Positions 10,479 through 19,771 of a stretch of DNA of 64,000 nt are shown piece by piece. The position numbers and the translations under genes are program-made. Position 1 is the stretch's first letter; every line of letters begins with the position of its first letter. The stretch is from an archaeon. Lineage in GTDB: Archaea; Nanobdellota; Nanobdellia; Pacearchaeales; GW2011-AR1. The stretch lies in assembly GCA_018651605.1 (NCBI GenBank), contig JABIDS010000003.1, positions 46,209 to 110,208 of the forward strand, written 5' to 3'. The notes beneath the pieces are model-generated. The model was not told where the DNA came from. It saw only the letters and a program-made list of their open reading frames with translations, and ran no database searches.

Positions 10479-11732
10479 ATGGTGTTACAAAATTATACAA
10501 TAACTTCAGAATCAGTCACCGAAGGACATCCTGACAAAGTCTGCGACCAAATCAGTGATGCTATTCTCGATAATCTCTTAGCTCAAGACCCAGACTCAAG
10601 AGTAGCAGTAGAAACAATGGTGACAACAGGTTCAGTCCACATAGCAGGAGAAGTAACAACAAAAGGATTCTTAGACGCACAAAGAGTTGCTAAACAAACA
10701 TTAAAAGAAATAGGATACACAAACCCTGAATTTGGGATGGACGCAGAAGACGCAGGAATATGGACAAACATTCACAAACAAAGCTCAGACATCTCTCAAG
10801 GTGTTTCAGAAGGACAAGGAGAAGACAAAGAACAAGGAGCAGGAGACCAAGGTATGATGTATGGATATGCATGCAATGAAACAGAAGAACTAATGCCACT
10901 ACCAATAACACTAGCACACAAATTAACAAAAAGATTATCAATAGTTAGAAAAGCAGAACTAATAAGAGGATTAGGCCCAGACGGAAAATCACAAGTCTCA
11001 ATAGAATACGAAAACAACAAACCAAAAAGATTATCAGCAGTAGTAATCGCACAACAACATTTAGACGCTGTTTCAGAAGAATATCTAAAAAAAGAAATCT
11101 TAGAAAAAGTAATAAGACCAATTTGCAAAGAATGGATGGATGAACAAACACAAATTCACATAAACTCAACAGGAAAATTCATCATAGGAGGTCCAGAAGG
11201 AGACACAGGACTAACAGGAAGAAAAATAATTGTAGATACTTACGGAGGAGTAGGCAGGCACGGAGGAGGAGCATTCTCAGGAAAAGATCCATCAAAAGTA
11301 GACAGAAGCGGAGCATACGCTGCAAGATACATAGCAAAAAATATAGTAGCCGCAGAATTAGCAGAAAAATGTGAAGTCCAACTAAGTTATGCAATAGGCG
11401 TAGCAAACCCCACATCAATAAACATAGATTGCTTTGGAACAAATAAAATATCAGAAGAAAAAATATCAAGATTAATTTATGAAAATTTCAAATTAAAACC
11501 AAAAGAAATAATAGAAACATTAAATCTTAAAAAACCAATTTACCAAAAAACAGCAGCTTATGGACATTTTGGAAGAAACGAATTCCCATGGGAAGAAACA
11601 AACAAAGCAGATTCATTAAAACAAACAACACCTCCAGAAACAATAAGTCAAACAGAACAAATAATGCCACAACAAAACACAATTACTCAAAATATCTCAG
11701 AACAATCATTAGAAAATTATAAGAATTATTAA
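10479..11732 (+). CDS. metK: S-adenosylmethionine synthase, bacterial/eukaryal-type MetK
   Basis: [23 protein letters not shown] motif and [31 protein letters not shown]; extra Gln/Thr-rich C-terminal tail. Confidence 0.95.
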   Translation: MVLQNYTITSESVTEGHPDKVCDQISDAILDNLLAQDPDSRVAVETMVTTGSVHIAGEVTTKGFLDAQRVAKQTLKEIGYTNPEFGMDAEDAGIWTNIHKQSSDISQGVSEGQGEDKEQGAGDQGMMYGYACNETEELMPLPITLAHKLTKRLSIVRKAELIRGLGPDGKSQVSIEYENNKPKRLSAVVIAQQHLDAVSEEYLKKEILEKVIRPICKEWMDEQTQIHINSTGKFIIGGPEGDTGLTGRKIIVDTYGGVGRHGGGAFSGKDPSKVDRSGAYAARYIAKNIVAAELAEKCEVQLSYAIGVANPTSINIDCFGTNKISEEKISRLIYENFKLKPKEIIETLNLKKPIYQKTAAYGHFGRNEFPWEETNKADSLKQTTPPETISQTEQIMPQQNTITQNISEQSLENYKNY

Positions 11733-11774
11733 TTCTAATTTAATATTATTCTCCCCAAGAACATCTCAATAAAA

Positions 11775-12656
11775 TCACTTCCCAGCTTCTTTTCTAATTT
11801 TCTCTAAATTTTCCTTATCTTTCTTTAATGCATCTTCAGCTTGTTTCAACTTATATTTCTTATTCCTAATATCCTTAATCTCAATTTCAGCTTCTTTAAT
11901 TCTTCTTTCAGCATCAGCAAGTTCCAAATCCTCGTCGATAACATCATCCTTATCTCTAATCTTTACAATCGATTTAGATTTTTTCCCTTTATTTTTCTTA
12001 AGTCTCATAATCACAAAAACAACAATAACAATCGCAATAATTAATCCTACAAAATAACCAACAATTCTAAAATTAAAATTTTTACCCCTTCCAATAACAT
12101 CACCAGTTATAGAACTTTCTTCACTAACAACTTCCTCAACAACCTCTTCTACCACCTCAATTGTTTCTTCTACAACAGACTCGTCTACATCTTCTTCCTC
12201 TATAATCTCTTCTTTACCAATATACTCTAACTTAGGCTCATTAGTATTTAAGTTAACAATTATCTCATTACCTGCCTCAACCATATTAAATTTAGCATAA
12301 TTAGATTCTGAACCATTAACTCCACTATTAAATGGTTTAAACACTCCACCCTTTTGAACAGTAATAGAAAATCTAAGAAGCTTATCCTCTGAACTAAAAC
12401 TAACCTCTACCCTCCCCTGTTCATCACCTTTCTCAAAAAAATCACTTCCAATCCCCCTACCAGTATTCAAATCTAAAAATTTTAAAACAATATCTGCATC
12501 AGGCTCACTTTGAATAGTTATTTTTGTATCTAAAGCAACAACTAATGGAAGTAAATACACCATTAAAATCAACAATACTATCTTTCTATTCATCCTCTTT
12601 TTATAACCTCTAATATTTCTAAAACTTTTTTCTTTATAAAGTTTTCCATACTTCAA
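11775..12656 (-). CDS. membrane protein with signal peptide, one C-terminal TM and a charged coiled-coil tail
   Basis: 293 aa; N-terminal hydrophobic segment, TM IVGYFVGLIIAIVIVVFVIM then Lys/Glu-rich tail. Confidence 0.65.
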   Translation of the reverse strand: MKYGKLYKEKSFRNIRGYKKRMNRKIVLLILMVYLLPLVVALDTKITIQSEPDADIVLKFLDLNTGRGIGSDFFEKGDEQGRVEVSFSSEDKLLRFSITVQKGGVFKPFNSGVNGSESNYAKFNMVEAGNEIIVNLNTNEPKLEYIGKEEIIEEEDVDESVVEETIEVVEEVVEEVVSEESSITGDVIGRGKNFNFRIVGYFVGLIIAIVIVVFVIMRLKKNKGKKSKSIVKIRDKDDVIDEDLELADAERRIKEAEIEIKDIRNKKYKLKQAEDALKKDKENLEKIRKEAGK

Positions 12657-12659
12657 TGT

Positions 12660-12998
12660 TCAAATATTTATAGTAATAACTAAACTATCTAAATCAACAA
12701 TAGGTTTTAATCTGTCTCTGCCATCTTTATGTGAAGAGATTAGCTCTATAAATCCAAACTGCTCTAAAACCTTTATATCCTGTCGAACAGCTTTAAAATC
12801 TCTTCCCAAAAGCTTTGCTAGAGAATAGATAGAATCAGGTTGTTTTGTTTTAGTGACGTGCAATAACCTAGCTTTTTCATTAGATAAAAGATGTCTTAAC
12901 ACAGAAATATCCGAATCTTTTCTCTTACCAAAAAAAGAAGTAAAAGAACCACTTTTTTCAACAATATTTATTGATTTATTTTTTATCCTCTTAGCCAT
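12660..12998 (-). CDS. winged-HTH transcriptional regulator
   Basis: 112 aa; SIYSLAKLLGRDFKAVRQDIKVLEQFGFIELI HTH pattern (HVO_A0114/MarR-like). Confidence 0.65.
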   Translation of the reverse strand: MAKRIKNKSINIVEKSGSFTSFFGKRKDSDISVLRHLLSNEKARLLHVTKTKQPDSIYSLAKLLGRDFKAVRQDIKVLEQFGFIELISSHKDGRDRLKPIVDLDSLVITINI

Positions 12999-13407
12999 AA
13001 AACTTACAATAAACCATACTATATAAATTTTTCCATATATCTACAATATATACTTATTAGTTAGGGGGGATTTTAAAACATATATGTTAGAAAATAAACC
13101 CCTTAAAAAATTAACAAAATAAGAAGAAAAATAAATTATGAAACTACAATTAAGTTACACCATCATATTTATAAACAAACTCCTTAAATATATAATTTAT
13201 CACTCAAATTTACAAAAAATATTACGAAACATTTTTAAACTAAATTAAATATAGATTATTAATATCTAATAAAAGTATTAGATAAAAAAACTGGCCAGAT
13301 AATACAGTGTTCCAATAGCAAAAACAGAAAAGAGTGTTTAAGGTGTATTCCAATATACAAATTAGGCATAAGAGTTATGATTGTTGAAAGGAGGTAAATA
13401 AAAAGAA

Positions 13408-15840
13408 ATGAAATTTAATTATAAAAAGATAGCATCTATATTCGCAAGCGCGGTAATGCTTTCAAGCACTGTTGGTTTTGCAGCAGCTGCAGCTTATCCA
13501 ATGCCATTCGTAAATGGAGGCGTTGCTGATGGAGCAGTAGTTGTAGGAACAGCAGCAGATGTTCGAGACTGGACAGCTGGAATGAGTGTTCAAGCAGATT
13601 TAAATACCGGAGTTGCAGGAAGTGCAGGAGAATCAGTACTTACTGGTACTGCATGGAAAGTTTCAACAAGCTCGGATAATTTAGAACTTGGAGAAGCAAT
13701 TAATAGTGTAGAAAGCTACATTGGTGATGAAGACTTACCAGTTTTAGGAAATGGAGAAATTTCTAATGAAAAAGGAACAGCTAAATACGAACAATTCTTA
13801 TATTTTGATGATCCTACTTCACAAGTAGATTATCAACAAGATGACGATGACAATATAGGATTAATGTTTAAAGTAGTAAGTGGACAATCTTTCGCAAGAT
13901 ATGTAATGGATTTTACAACAAATCTAAAATCAGATATTACTTCTGCGGATGTTTTAGAAGATATTGAAGATGAAGCAATAACTATAATAGGCAAAGCCTA
14001 TACTATTACTAAGGCAATAAATACTACAACAGGTACACAACTTACTTTAATGAGTGGAGCTGATAAAACAACTGTTGCAAATGGTGAAGAAATTGTTGTT
14101 GGAGGAAAAGCAGTTAGTGTTACGGTAACAGCAACAAATTCAGCAGAATTTACAGTTGATGGAGAATCTACTAATGCAATGGATAAGGGAGACACTTATA
14201 AGTTAAATGATGGAACTTATTTAGGTGTTGCAAAAATAACTTATCAAAACTTTGCAGGTGGTATAATGCAGGCAAGCTTTTATTTAGGAGCTGATAAAAT
14301 TCAGATGAATAACGGTTCAGCAATAGAAGTAAATGCAGAAACAATTGATGATGCAGTAGCTACTATATCTGAAACTATTTCAGGAGGAGATATTTCAATT
14401 TCTGAAATAAGTGTAAACATGACTGCAGAAGATGATTTATATGTTCCTATTGATGGAAAACTAAGTGAAGCAGATGATTTAGATGAACCTCAAGCTTTAT
14501 TAACTCAAAACTGGGATATAGAATTTAAAGGTTTAGAAACTGTTGATACAGAAGATATGAAACTTCAACCTACAGCTTCTGATAAAAAATATCAGCTAAC
14601 TATGACTAATTCAGATGGAAATACTTTTGACATCCCTTTGTTTTATACAAATAATTCAGGTATTTATCCAGGATTAAAAGCAAGTGAAGAATTAAGATTA
14701 GTAAATAATATAACAAATTCTAGTCTTGCTGGTCTATTTGCTATAGATAAAGGAGATTACTTCATTCTAAACACTGCAGACCCTAAAGTTCCAGGAAACA
14801 ATGCAAAGAGTTTCTTAGTTCAATATAAAGGTTCTGATAAAGTTACAGCATCAAGCCCAGTAGGGAAATTTGATGTTAAAGGCGTAGGTGAGAAAGAAGC
14901 AAGTATTAATACTGGAGGAAACATGACTCTAAAACTTGGAGGAAGTGAATTCGCATTCGACAATATGAGTACTGGAACTTCAGATAACTTTAAGATTGCA
15001 TTAAATGGAGTCGGTTATTATGATGGAGATGCTACAGGTCAAGGACCTTGGGAAGCCAACGGTTCAGTTTCAATGTATCTTAGAACAAAAAACAATGCTC
15101 TAGTTAATATTACTGATACTGGAATAACTAATATAGCTGACGGATTAGGTAGCGAGTTTGATTCAGCATTTATGTACTTAAATGTAACAGTAGACGATGC
15201 GAACAAAGACGGTGATGATGTAACATTAGCACAAGCTAGTTCACAAGCAATATTTACTGCAAAGTTTAACCATAGTCAAGATGCTGATGCAAGTGCAACA
15301 GTAACTGATAATGGAGCATGGATTTCAGACCCTGATAATAGTGATATAACTACGTACCGAACACAATATGGTGCAGATATCACTGCAACAGACCCTGATT
15401 CAGCACCAGTTACAATAGAATTAACAATTCCAGAAACTGTTGTAGAACCTTTAGTCTATGTAAGTTCAGGAGATATTACTGTAAGCACAGGCTCAACAGG
15501 AACCGGCGGACAAGTATTGTTTGTTAAAGATAGTGCATCAGATGTTGCAAGTGTAGAAGATAAGAACCTATTAGTTGTAGGTGGAAGTTGTATTAATAAA
15601 GTAGCTGCGAAAATATTAGGAAGTGATACTCCTTTATGTGATGCAGCGTTTACTGCTAAAACAAATGTTGGAGCAGGACAATACATTATTAAAACAGTTG
15701 AATCACCATACAATGCTGAAAAGATTGCAATGTTGGTTGCAGGTTATGCAGCAGCAGACACAGAAAATGCTGTAGCAACTGCAAAAGACGGAGCATCATC
15801 AGAGATTGGTGAACAAGTTTATCCTATGGTAACTGCATAA
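13408..15840 (+). CDS. S-layer-like protein
   Basis: 810 aa, signal peptide, AAYPMPFVNGGVADGAVVVGTAADVRD N-terminus typical of archaeal S-layer N domains; strong SD (AAAGGAGGTAAAT) and long 5' UTR. Confidence 0.75.
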   Translation: MKFNYKKIASIFASAVMLSSTVGFAAAAAYPMPFVNGGVADGAVVVGTAADVRDWTAGMSVQADLNTGVAGSAGESVLTGTAWKVSTSSDNLELGEAINSVESYIGDEDLPVLGNGEISNEKGTAKYEQFLYFDDPTSQVDYQQDDDDNIGLMFKVVSGQSFARYVMDFTTNLKSDITSADVLEDIEDEAITIIGKAYTITKAINTTTGTQLTLMSGADKTTVANGEEIVVGGKAVSVTVTATNSAEFTVDGESTNAMDKGDTYKLNDGTYLGVAKITYQNFAGGIMQASFYLGADKIQMNNGSAIEVNAETIDDAVATISETISGGDISISEISVNMTAEDDLYVPIDGKLSEADDLDEPQALLTQNWDIEFKGLETVDTEDMKLQPTASDKKYQLTMTNSDGNTFDIPLFYTNNSGIYPGLKASEELRLVNNITNSSLAGLFAIDKGDYFILNTADPKVPGNNAKSFLVQYKGSDKVTASSPVGKFDVKGVGEKEASINTGGNMTLKLGGSEFAFDNMSTGTSDNFKIALNGVGYYDGDATGQGPWEANGSVSMYLRTKNNALVNITDTGITNIADGLGSEFDSAFMYLNVTVDDANKDGDDVTLAQASSQAIFTAKFNHSQDADASATVTDNGAWISDPDNSDITTYRTQYGADITATDPDSAPVTIELTIPETVVEPLVYVSSGDITVSTGSTGTGGQVLFVKDSASDVASVEDKNLLVVGGSCINKVAAKILGSDTPLCDAAFTAKTNVGAGQYIIKTVESPYNAEKIAMLVAGYAAADTENAVATAKDGASSEIGEQVYPMVTA

Positions 15841-15961
15841 GTTTATTTTTCTTTTTTCTTTTTTCTTTTATTTTTTACCTCTTGGCGTTAGCCAAACTAA
15901 AAATAATATAAAAAATTTCAATCATCAAAAACCTTTTAAACAACTTCTACCATATTCAACC

Positions 15962-16543
15962 ATGAAAAAATTACTAACAAAAAAACAACAACAAAAAAAA
16001 GATAGAAGAAATCAATTAATAGTAGGAATACTTCTTATAGCTTTAATGCTCTTTAGCACTCTTGGATACGCACTAGGGGGGAAAAGCACAGAAGATGCAA
16101 AAAACAAGGTAGATTACAAAGACATAACATTCACAAAAACTTCAGGATATTGGTCTTTCAATTATCAAGGAACAACATTCAACACACTCTATAATCCAAC
16201 AGAATTACAAGATATCCCTGTCCTAACACAATCAACATTACAATCTTTCTCACAAAAAACATTATATTTTGTAGGAGAATTTGGAGAATCTGCCTCAGAA
16301 ATAGCTAGAAACCTAAACCCCTTTGTCCTAAGAATAAACAATGCATGTCTACCCAACACAAATTGTACGACAGACTCTCCAACAAAAAACATCTCAACAG
16401 ACAACATAATAGTCTTCCAAGAACCAACAGAAAACCAACAAGAAAACATCTACCAACAAGAAAAAGCAATATTCATAACAGCCTCATACACAAACCAAAC
16501 AAAATTAGCAGACGCACTATTATTCAAAATACTTGGAATTTAA
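15962..16543 (+). CDS. hypothetical single-TM protein
   Basis: 193 aa, N-terminal TM IVGILLIALMLFSTLGYAL. Confidence 0.65.
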   Translation: MKKLLTKKQQQKKDRRNQLIVGILLIALMLFSTLGYALGGKSTEDAKNKVDYKDITFTKTSGYWSFNYQGTTFNTLYNPTELQDIPVLTQSTLQSFSQKTLYFVGEFGESASEIARNLNPFVLRINNACLPNTNCTTDSPTKNISTDNIIVFQEPTENQQENIYQQEKAIFITASYTNQTKLADALLFKILGI

Positions 16544-16582
16544 TTACACAATATTTAAAAACTAATTCCAACACATAATACC

Positions 16583-17356
16583 ATGAAAAAAGAAGAAAAA
16601 CAGACAAATTCTGAAAATTCACAAAAATCTGATTCAACAGAAGAACCTAAAGAAATCAAAGAAACTGAAACTTCAGATTCAAAAAAAGAAGACTTAGAAC
16701 AAAAAACAAAACAAAACAAAACAATCATTATAGCAATTGCCTTAATGGCTTCAGTGCTCTTAATAATGTTCTTAGTCCCTTACATAAAACACAATTATTT
16801 TAATAAATTTGAATACATGCGACTTGATTTCCAAAAAACCCAACTAGGAGATTTATATTTTTATTCAACAAGTATACCTGTAGCAAATCCAGAGGCAACA
16901 GAAGTAGTAGGAGAATATTTAATGCCCTACAATCGATACGACCCAAGAGAATTAGATTACATAGAAGTAAATACTCCTTATGAAAAAATAATGTTTAAAA
17001 GAGATAATAAAACAATCTTCGTCACACTTGATCCTGAAATGGACCATTGCCCAGATAACACGATAGCATTAAGCAACCTTGCAGGATTTTTAAGAGACTT
17101 TGCAAAATATGAAATAGAAACAGCAGTCAGCGATGAAGAATATGCAAACTCTAGCAAAATGAATTATGTAACTTGCGACACATATCCAGACGCAATAACT
17201 CTCTCAATCACAAGTGGAGATAAAACAGAAATAAGAAAAAGAGGAGGAAATTGTTACATCCTAACCTATAACAATTGCGAAATTATTCCAGTAACTGAAA
17301 AATTTATTTGGACAGTCTTAAAAGATTATCTAAAAGGCTTCCAAAAGAATAAATGA
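16583..17356 (+). CDS. hypothetical single-TM protein
   Basis: 257 aa, TM IIIAIALMASVLLIMFLVPYI after a charged N-terminus. Confidence 0.65.
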   Translation: MKKEEKQTNSENSQKSDSTEEPKEIKETETSDSKKEDLEQKTKQNKTIIIAIALMASVLLIMFLVPYIKHNYFNKFEYMRLDFQKTQLGDLYFYSTSIPVANPEATEVVGEYLMPYNRYDPRELDYIEVNTPYEKIMFKRDNKTIFVTLDPEMDHCPDNTIALSNLAGFLRDFAKYEIETAVSDEEYANSSKMNYVTCDTYPDAITLSITSGDKTEIRKRGGNCYILTYNNCEIIPVTEKFIWTVLKDYLKGFQKNK

Positions 17357-18213
17357 AAACAATCTTACTTTTCCTAAAAGGAGTCCTCATGGGAATATGC
17401 GACTTAATCCCAGGAATATCTGGAGGCACAATAGCATTCATAACAGGCATCTATCCAAAATTAATCTCTTCAGTAAAAGCATTCTCACCACAATTACTAA
17501 AAAATTTAATCACATATCCATTTAACAAAAACCAACAATTAAAACAAAACCTCAAAGCCCTAAATCTCCCATTCCTAATCACCCTTTTCCTAGGAATCGC
17601 AACAGCACTACTCTTAGGATCAAAATTAATAAAATTCCTTTTAGAAAATTACTTTGCCTACACTCTCGCATTCTTCATAGGATTAATCATAATCTCTTCT
17701 AAAATCCTATTCACCCATATAAAAAACCACAAACCTTTAAACATTTCATTCGGAATAATCGGTTTTATAATAGGACTCTCATTCATAATCCTTATACCTG
17801 CATCAATAACTCCAACACCTCTTTACATATTCCTAGGAGGCTTCATAGCAATAAGCGCCATGTTTCTTCCAGGAATCTCTGGCTCATTCATCCTTCTAAT
17901 TCTAGGACTCTATGAATTCATGATTAACGCCCTCCATGATCCAACACACAACATAAAAATAATCCTAATATTTTTAATAGGGGCAATCCACGGAGCATTC
18001 GCAATATCAAGACTAATCTCTTACCTTTTCAAAAAAGATAAATGCAAAACAATCTATGTATTATTAGGACTCGTCCTAGGAGCATTAAGCATCCCCATCA
18101 AACAAATAATCCAATCACAACCCTCTAATTGGCCATTAATAGCAATCTATTTCGCATTAGGAATATTATCCATAACAATCATAACTCACTTCCAAGAAAA
18201 ATTCATCGCTTAA
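17353..18213 (+). CDS. DUF368 family polytopic membrane protein (polyprenyl-phosphate transporter-like)
   Basis: MKTILLFLKGVLMGICDLIPGISGGTIAFITGIY and AMFLPGISGSFILLILGLYE motifs. Confidence 0.85.
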   Translation: MKTILLFLKGVLMGICDLIPGISGGTIAFITGIYPKLISSVKAFSPQLLKNLITYPFNKNQQLKQNLKALNLPFLITLFLGIATALLLGSKLIKFLLENYFAYTLAFFIGLIIISSKILFTHIKNHKPLNISFGIIGFIIGLSFIILIPASITPTPLYIFLGGFIAISAMFLPGISGSFILLILGLYEFMINALHDPTHNIKIILIFLIGAIHGAFAISRLISYLFKKDKCKTIYVLLGLVLGALSIPIKQIIQSQPSNWPLIAIYFALGILSITIITHFQEKFIA

Positions 18214-18796
18214 CTTTCTTCTTCCCCTTAACCTTTCTCTTCCCAACACCCTTAATCTTCTTCCCCACAACCTTCTTCCCCCTTATCCTCCCCACCAAAA
18301 ACCTAACATCACTATAAACAGGAATCTCTTTAATCTTAAACAACTTAACATTCCAAAACCAAATTCCAACAACAAAAACACTACTCAAACCATACCAAAG
18401 TAATTTATGACTAAAATCAAATAACACATTATCCCCAACATACATCCAAGTCAAAAAAACAATCCTCACAACATTCAAAACAAACAACACAAAAAAAGAA
18501 AACAAAATACTCTTAACTCTCTTCACCCAATCCATTCTAACCGAAAGATTCAAAATCAACAACAACAAATATGCAGAACCAGCAACACATGCAGGAACAA
18601 TCTCAATAATTTTATCAAAACCAATACTAATAAAACTCCCAGAAACACTAACATTCTCAAAAAACAACCTCAAAATAAAAACAACACTCCCAATAGTAAT
18701 CAAACTAAACACAAAATAAATCAACCCAATAGAAAACATTAAACTCAACAAAACCAAATACCTAACAACAACCAAAAACTCTTTTTCAATTTTCAT
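18203..18796 (-). CDS. putative archaeosortase/exosortase family membrane protein
   Basis: Polytopic; Cys (VPACVAGSAY), Arg (LNVVRIVFL) and His (DFSHKLLWYG) in the expected order for the exosortase/archaeosortase triad. Confidence 0.65.
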   Translation of the reverse strand: MKIEKEFLVVVRYLVLLSLMFSIGLIYFVFSLITIGSVVFILRLFFENVSVSGSFISIGFDKIIEIVPACVAGSAYLLLLILNLSVRMDWVKRVKSILFSFFVLFVLNVVRIVFLTWMYVGDNVLFDFSHKLLWYGLSSVFVVGIWFWNVKLFKIKEIPVYSDVRFLVGRIRGKKVVGKKIKGVGKRKVKGKKKVKR

Positions 18797-18844
18797 AATA
18801 ACAATAACACAAACCTATTTAAATAATTAATCATAAACACTTAT

Positions 18845-19477
18845 ATGAAAAAAAGAGACTATCCATTAATAATTCTCCTCCTAACAACAATTCTCACACT
18901 AATCACATTTATCTACGACTCTCAAATAATAAGATTCATCCAACCTTTACACAACGCAAAATTAGATTACATATTCAACAGCGTAGCATACGCATCTAAC
19001 ATTCTAATAATCTTCTTTTTCCTAACATCTCTATTTCTCTGGAAAGAACATAAAAGACGCTGGATACTCCCCCTATGGCTCTCAGGAGTCATCTCAATAG
19101 CAATAAGTTACATTCTAAAAGTATCTGTTCACCGTCTAAGACCTTTCCAAAAAGAACCTATAGAAATATTCGTAACAATCCTATATTTCATGAAAGACAA
19201 CTTCAACACCTGGAACTTTTCATTCCCTTCATTCCAATCAATGTTCGTCTTCTCATCACTCCCAATACTCACAAAAGAATTCCCAAGATTCAAATATATC
19301 TGGCTCATATTCGCCTGCCTTGTAGCATTCTCAAGAGTTTACTTTGGAGCCCATTATCTTTCAGATGTCATGGCTGGAGCAATCATTGGGTATTTAATTG
19401 GATATATAATAGTAAAACTAGAAGAAAAATATCAGACGAGTTTAAGGATTACAAAAAAATTAAAACTAGCTAAATAA
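18845..19477 (+). CDS. PAP2-family membrane phosphatase
   Basis: KVSVHRLRPF ... FPSFQSMFVFS ... SRVYFGAHYLSDVMAGAIIGY matches PAP2 motifs. Confidence 0.8.
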   Translation: MKKRDYPLIILLLTTILTLITFIYDSQIIRFIQPLHNAKLDYIFNSVAYASNILIIFFFLTSLFLWKEHKRRWILPLWLSGVISIAISYILKVSVHRLRPFQKEPIEIFVTILYFMKDNFNTWNFSFPSFQSMFVFSSLPILTKEFPRFKYIWLIFACLVAFSRVYFGAHYLSDVMAGAIIGYLIGYIIVKLEEKYQTSLRITKKLKLAK

Positions 19478-19644
19478 AATAAAAAATTACTAGACCCTCA
19501 GCTTCTCTCGCGTAGATACATTCGCTCCGCTCATCTTATTCTATGTCGCTCTCGCACCTGACTTCGTCAAGGCGTTTCGCTAATTTTCTTAATATCTCCC
19601 TAAATATTATCTCGATGTTTGAACAACCAAAGAAAACTCATCTC

Positions 19645-19738
19645 CAAAAATAAAACCCTCTAACAACTTATCAAGACTGCAAGGGTTCAGAAAGGGAAAG
19701 TGCGAAGCACGGATTTTCGCGGAGGCGGAAACTAAAAC
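19645..19738 (+). ncRNA. candidate structured RNA family X (copy 2)
   Basis: AGAAAGGGAAAGTGCGAAGCACGGATTTTCGCGGAGGCGGAAA. Confidence 0.6.
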
Positions 19739-19771
19739 ATCATAAAACAAAACTAATAACCAAAATAACAA

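Noticed and set aside
10690-11469. Antisense Leu-rich ORFs inside metK (also within ileS, argS, uL10 and the pilus ATPase)
   Set aside because: Low-complexity Leu/Phe/Ile or Arg/Asn translations opposite a well-supported gene; typical shadow ORFs of AT-rich DNA.
15840-15890. T-rich stretch after the S-layer gene as a special element
   Set aside because: Ordinary archaeal poly-T termination; nothing further to support.
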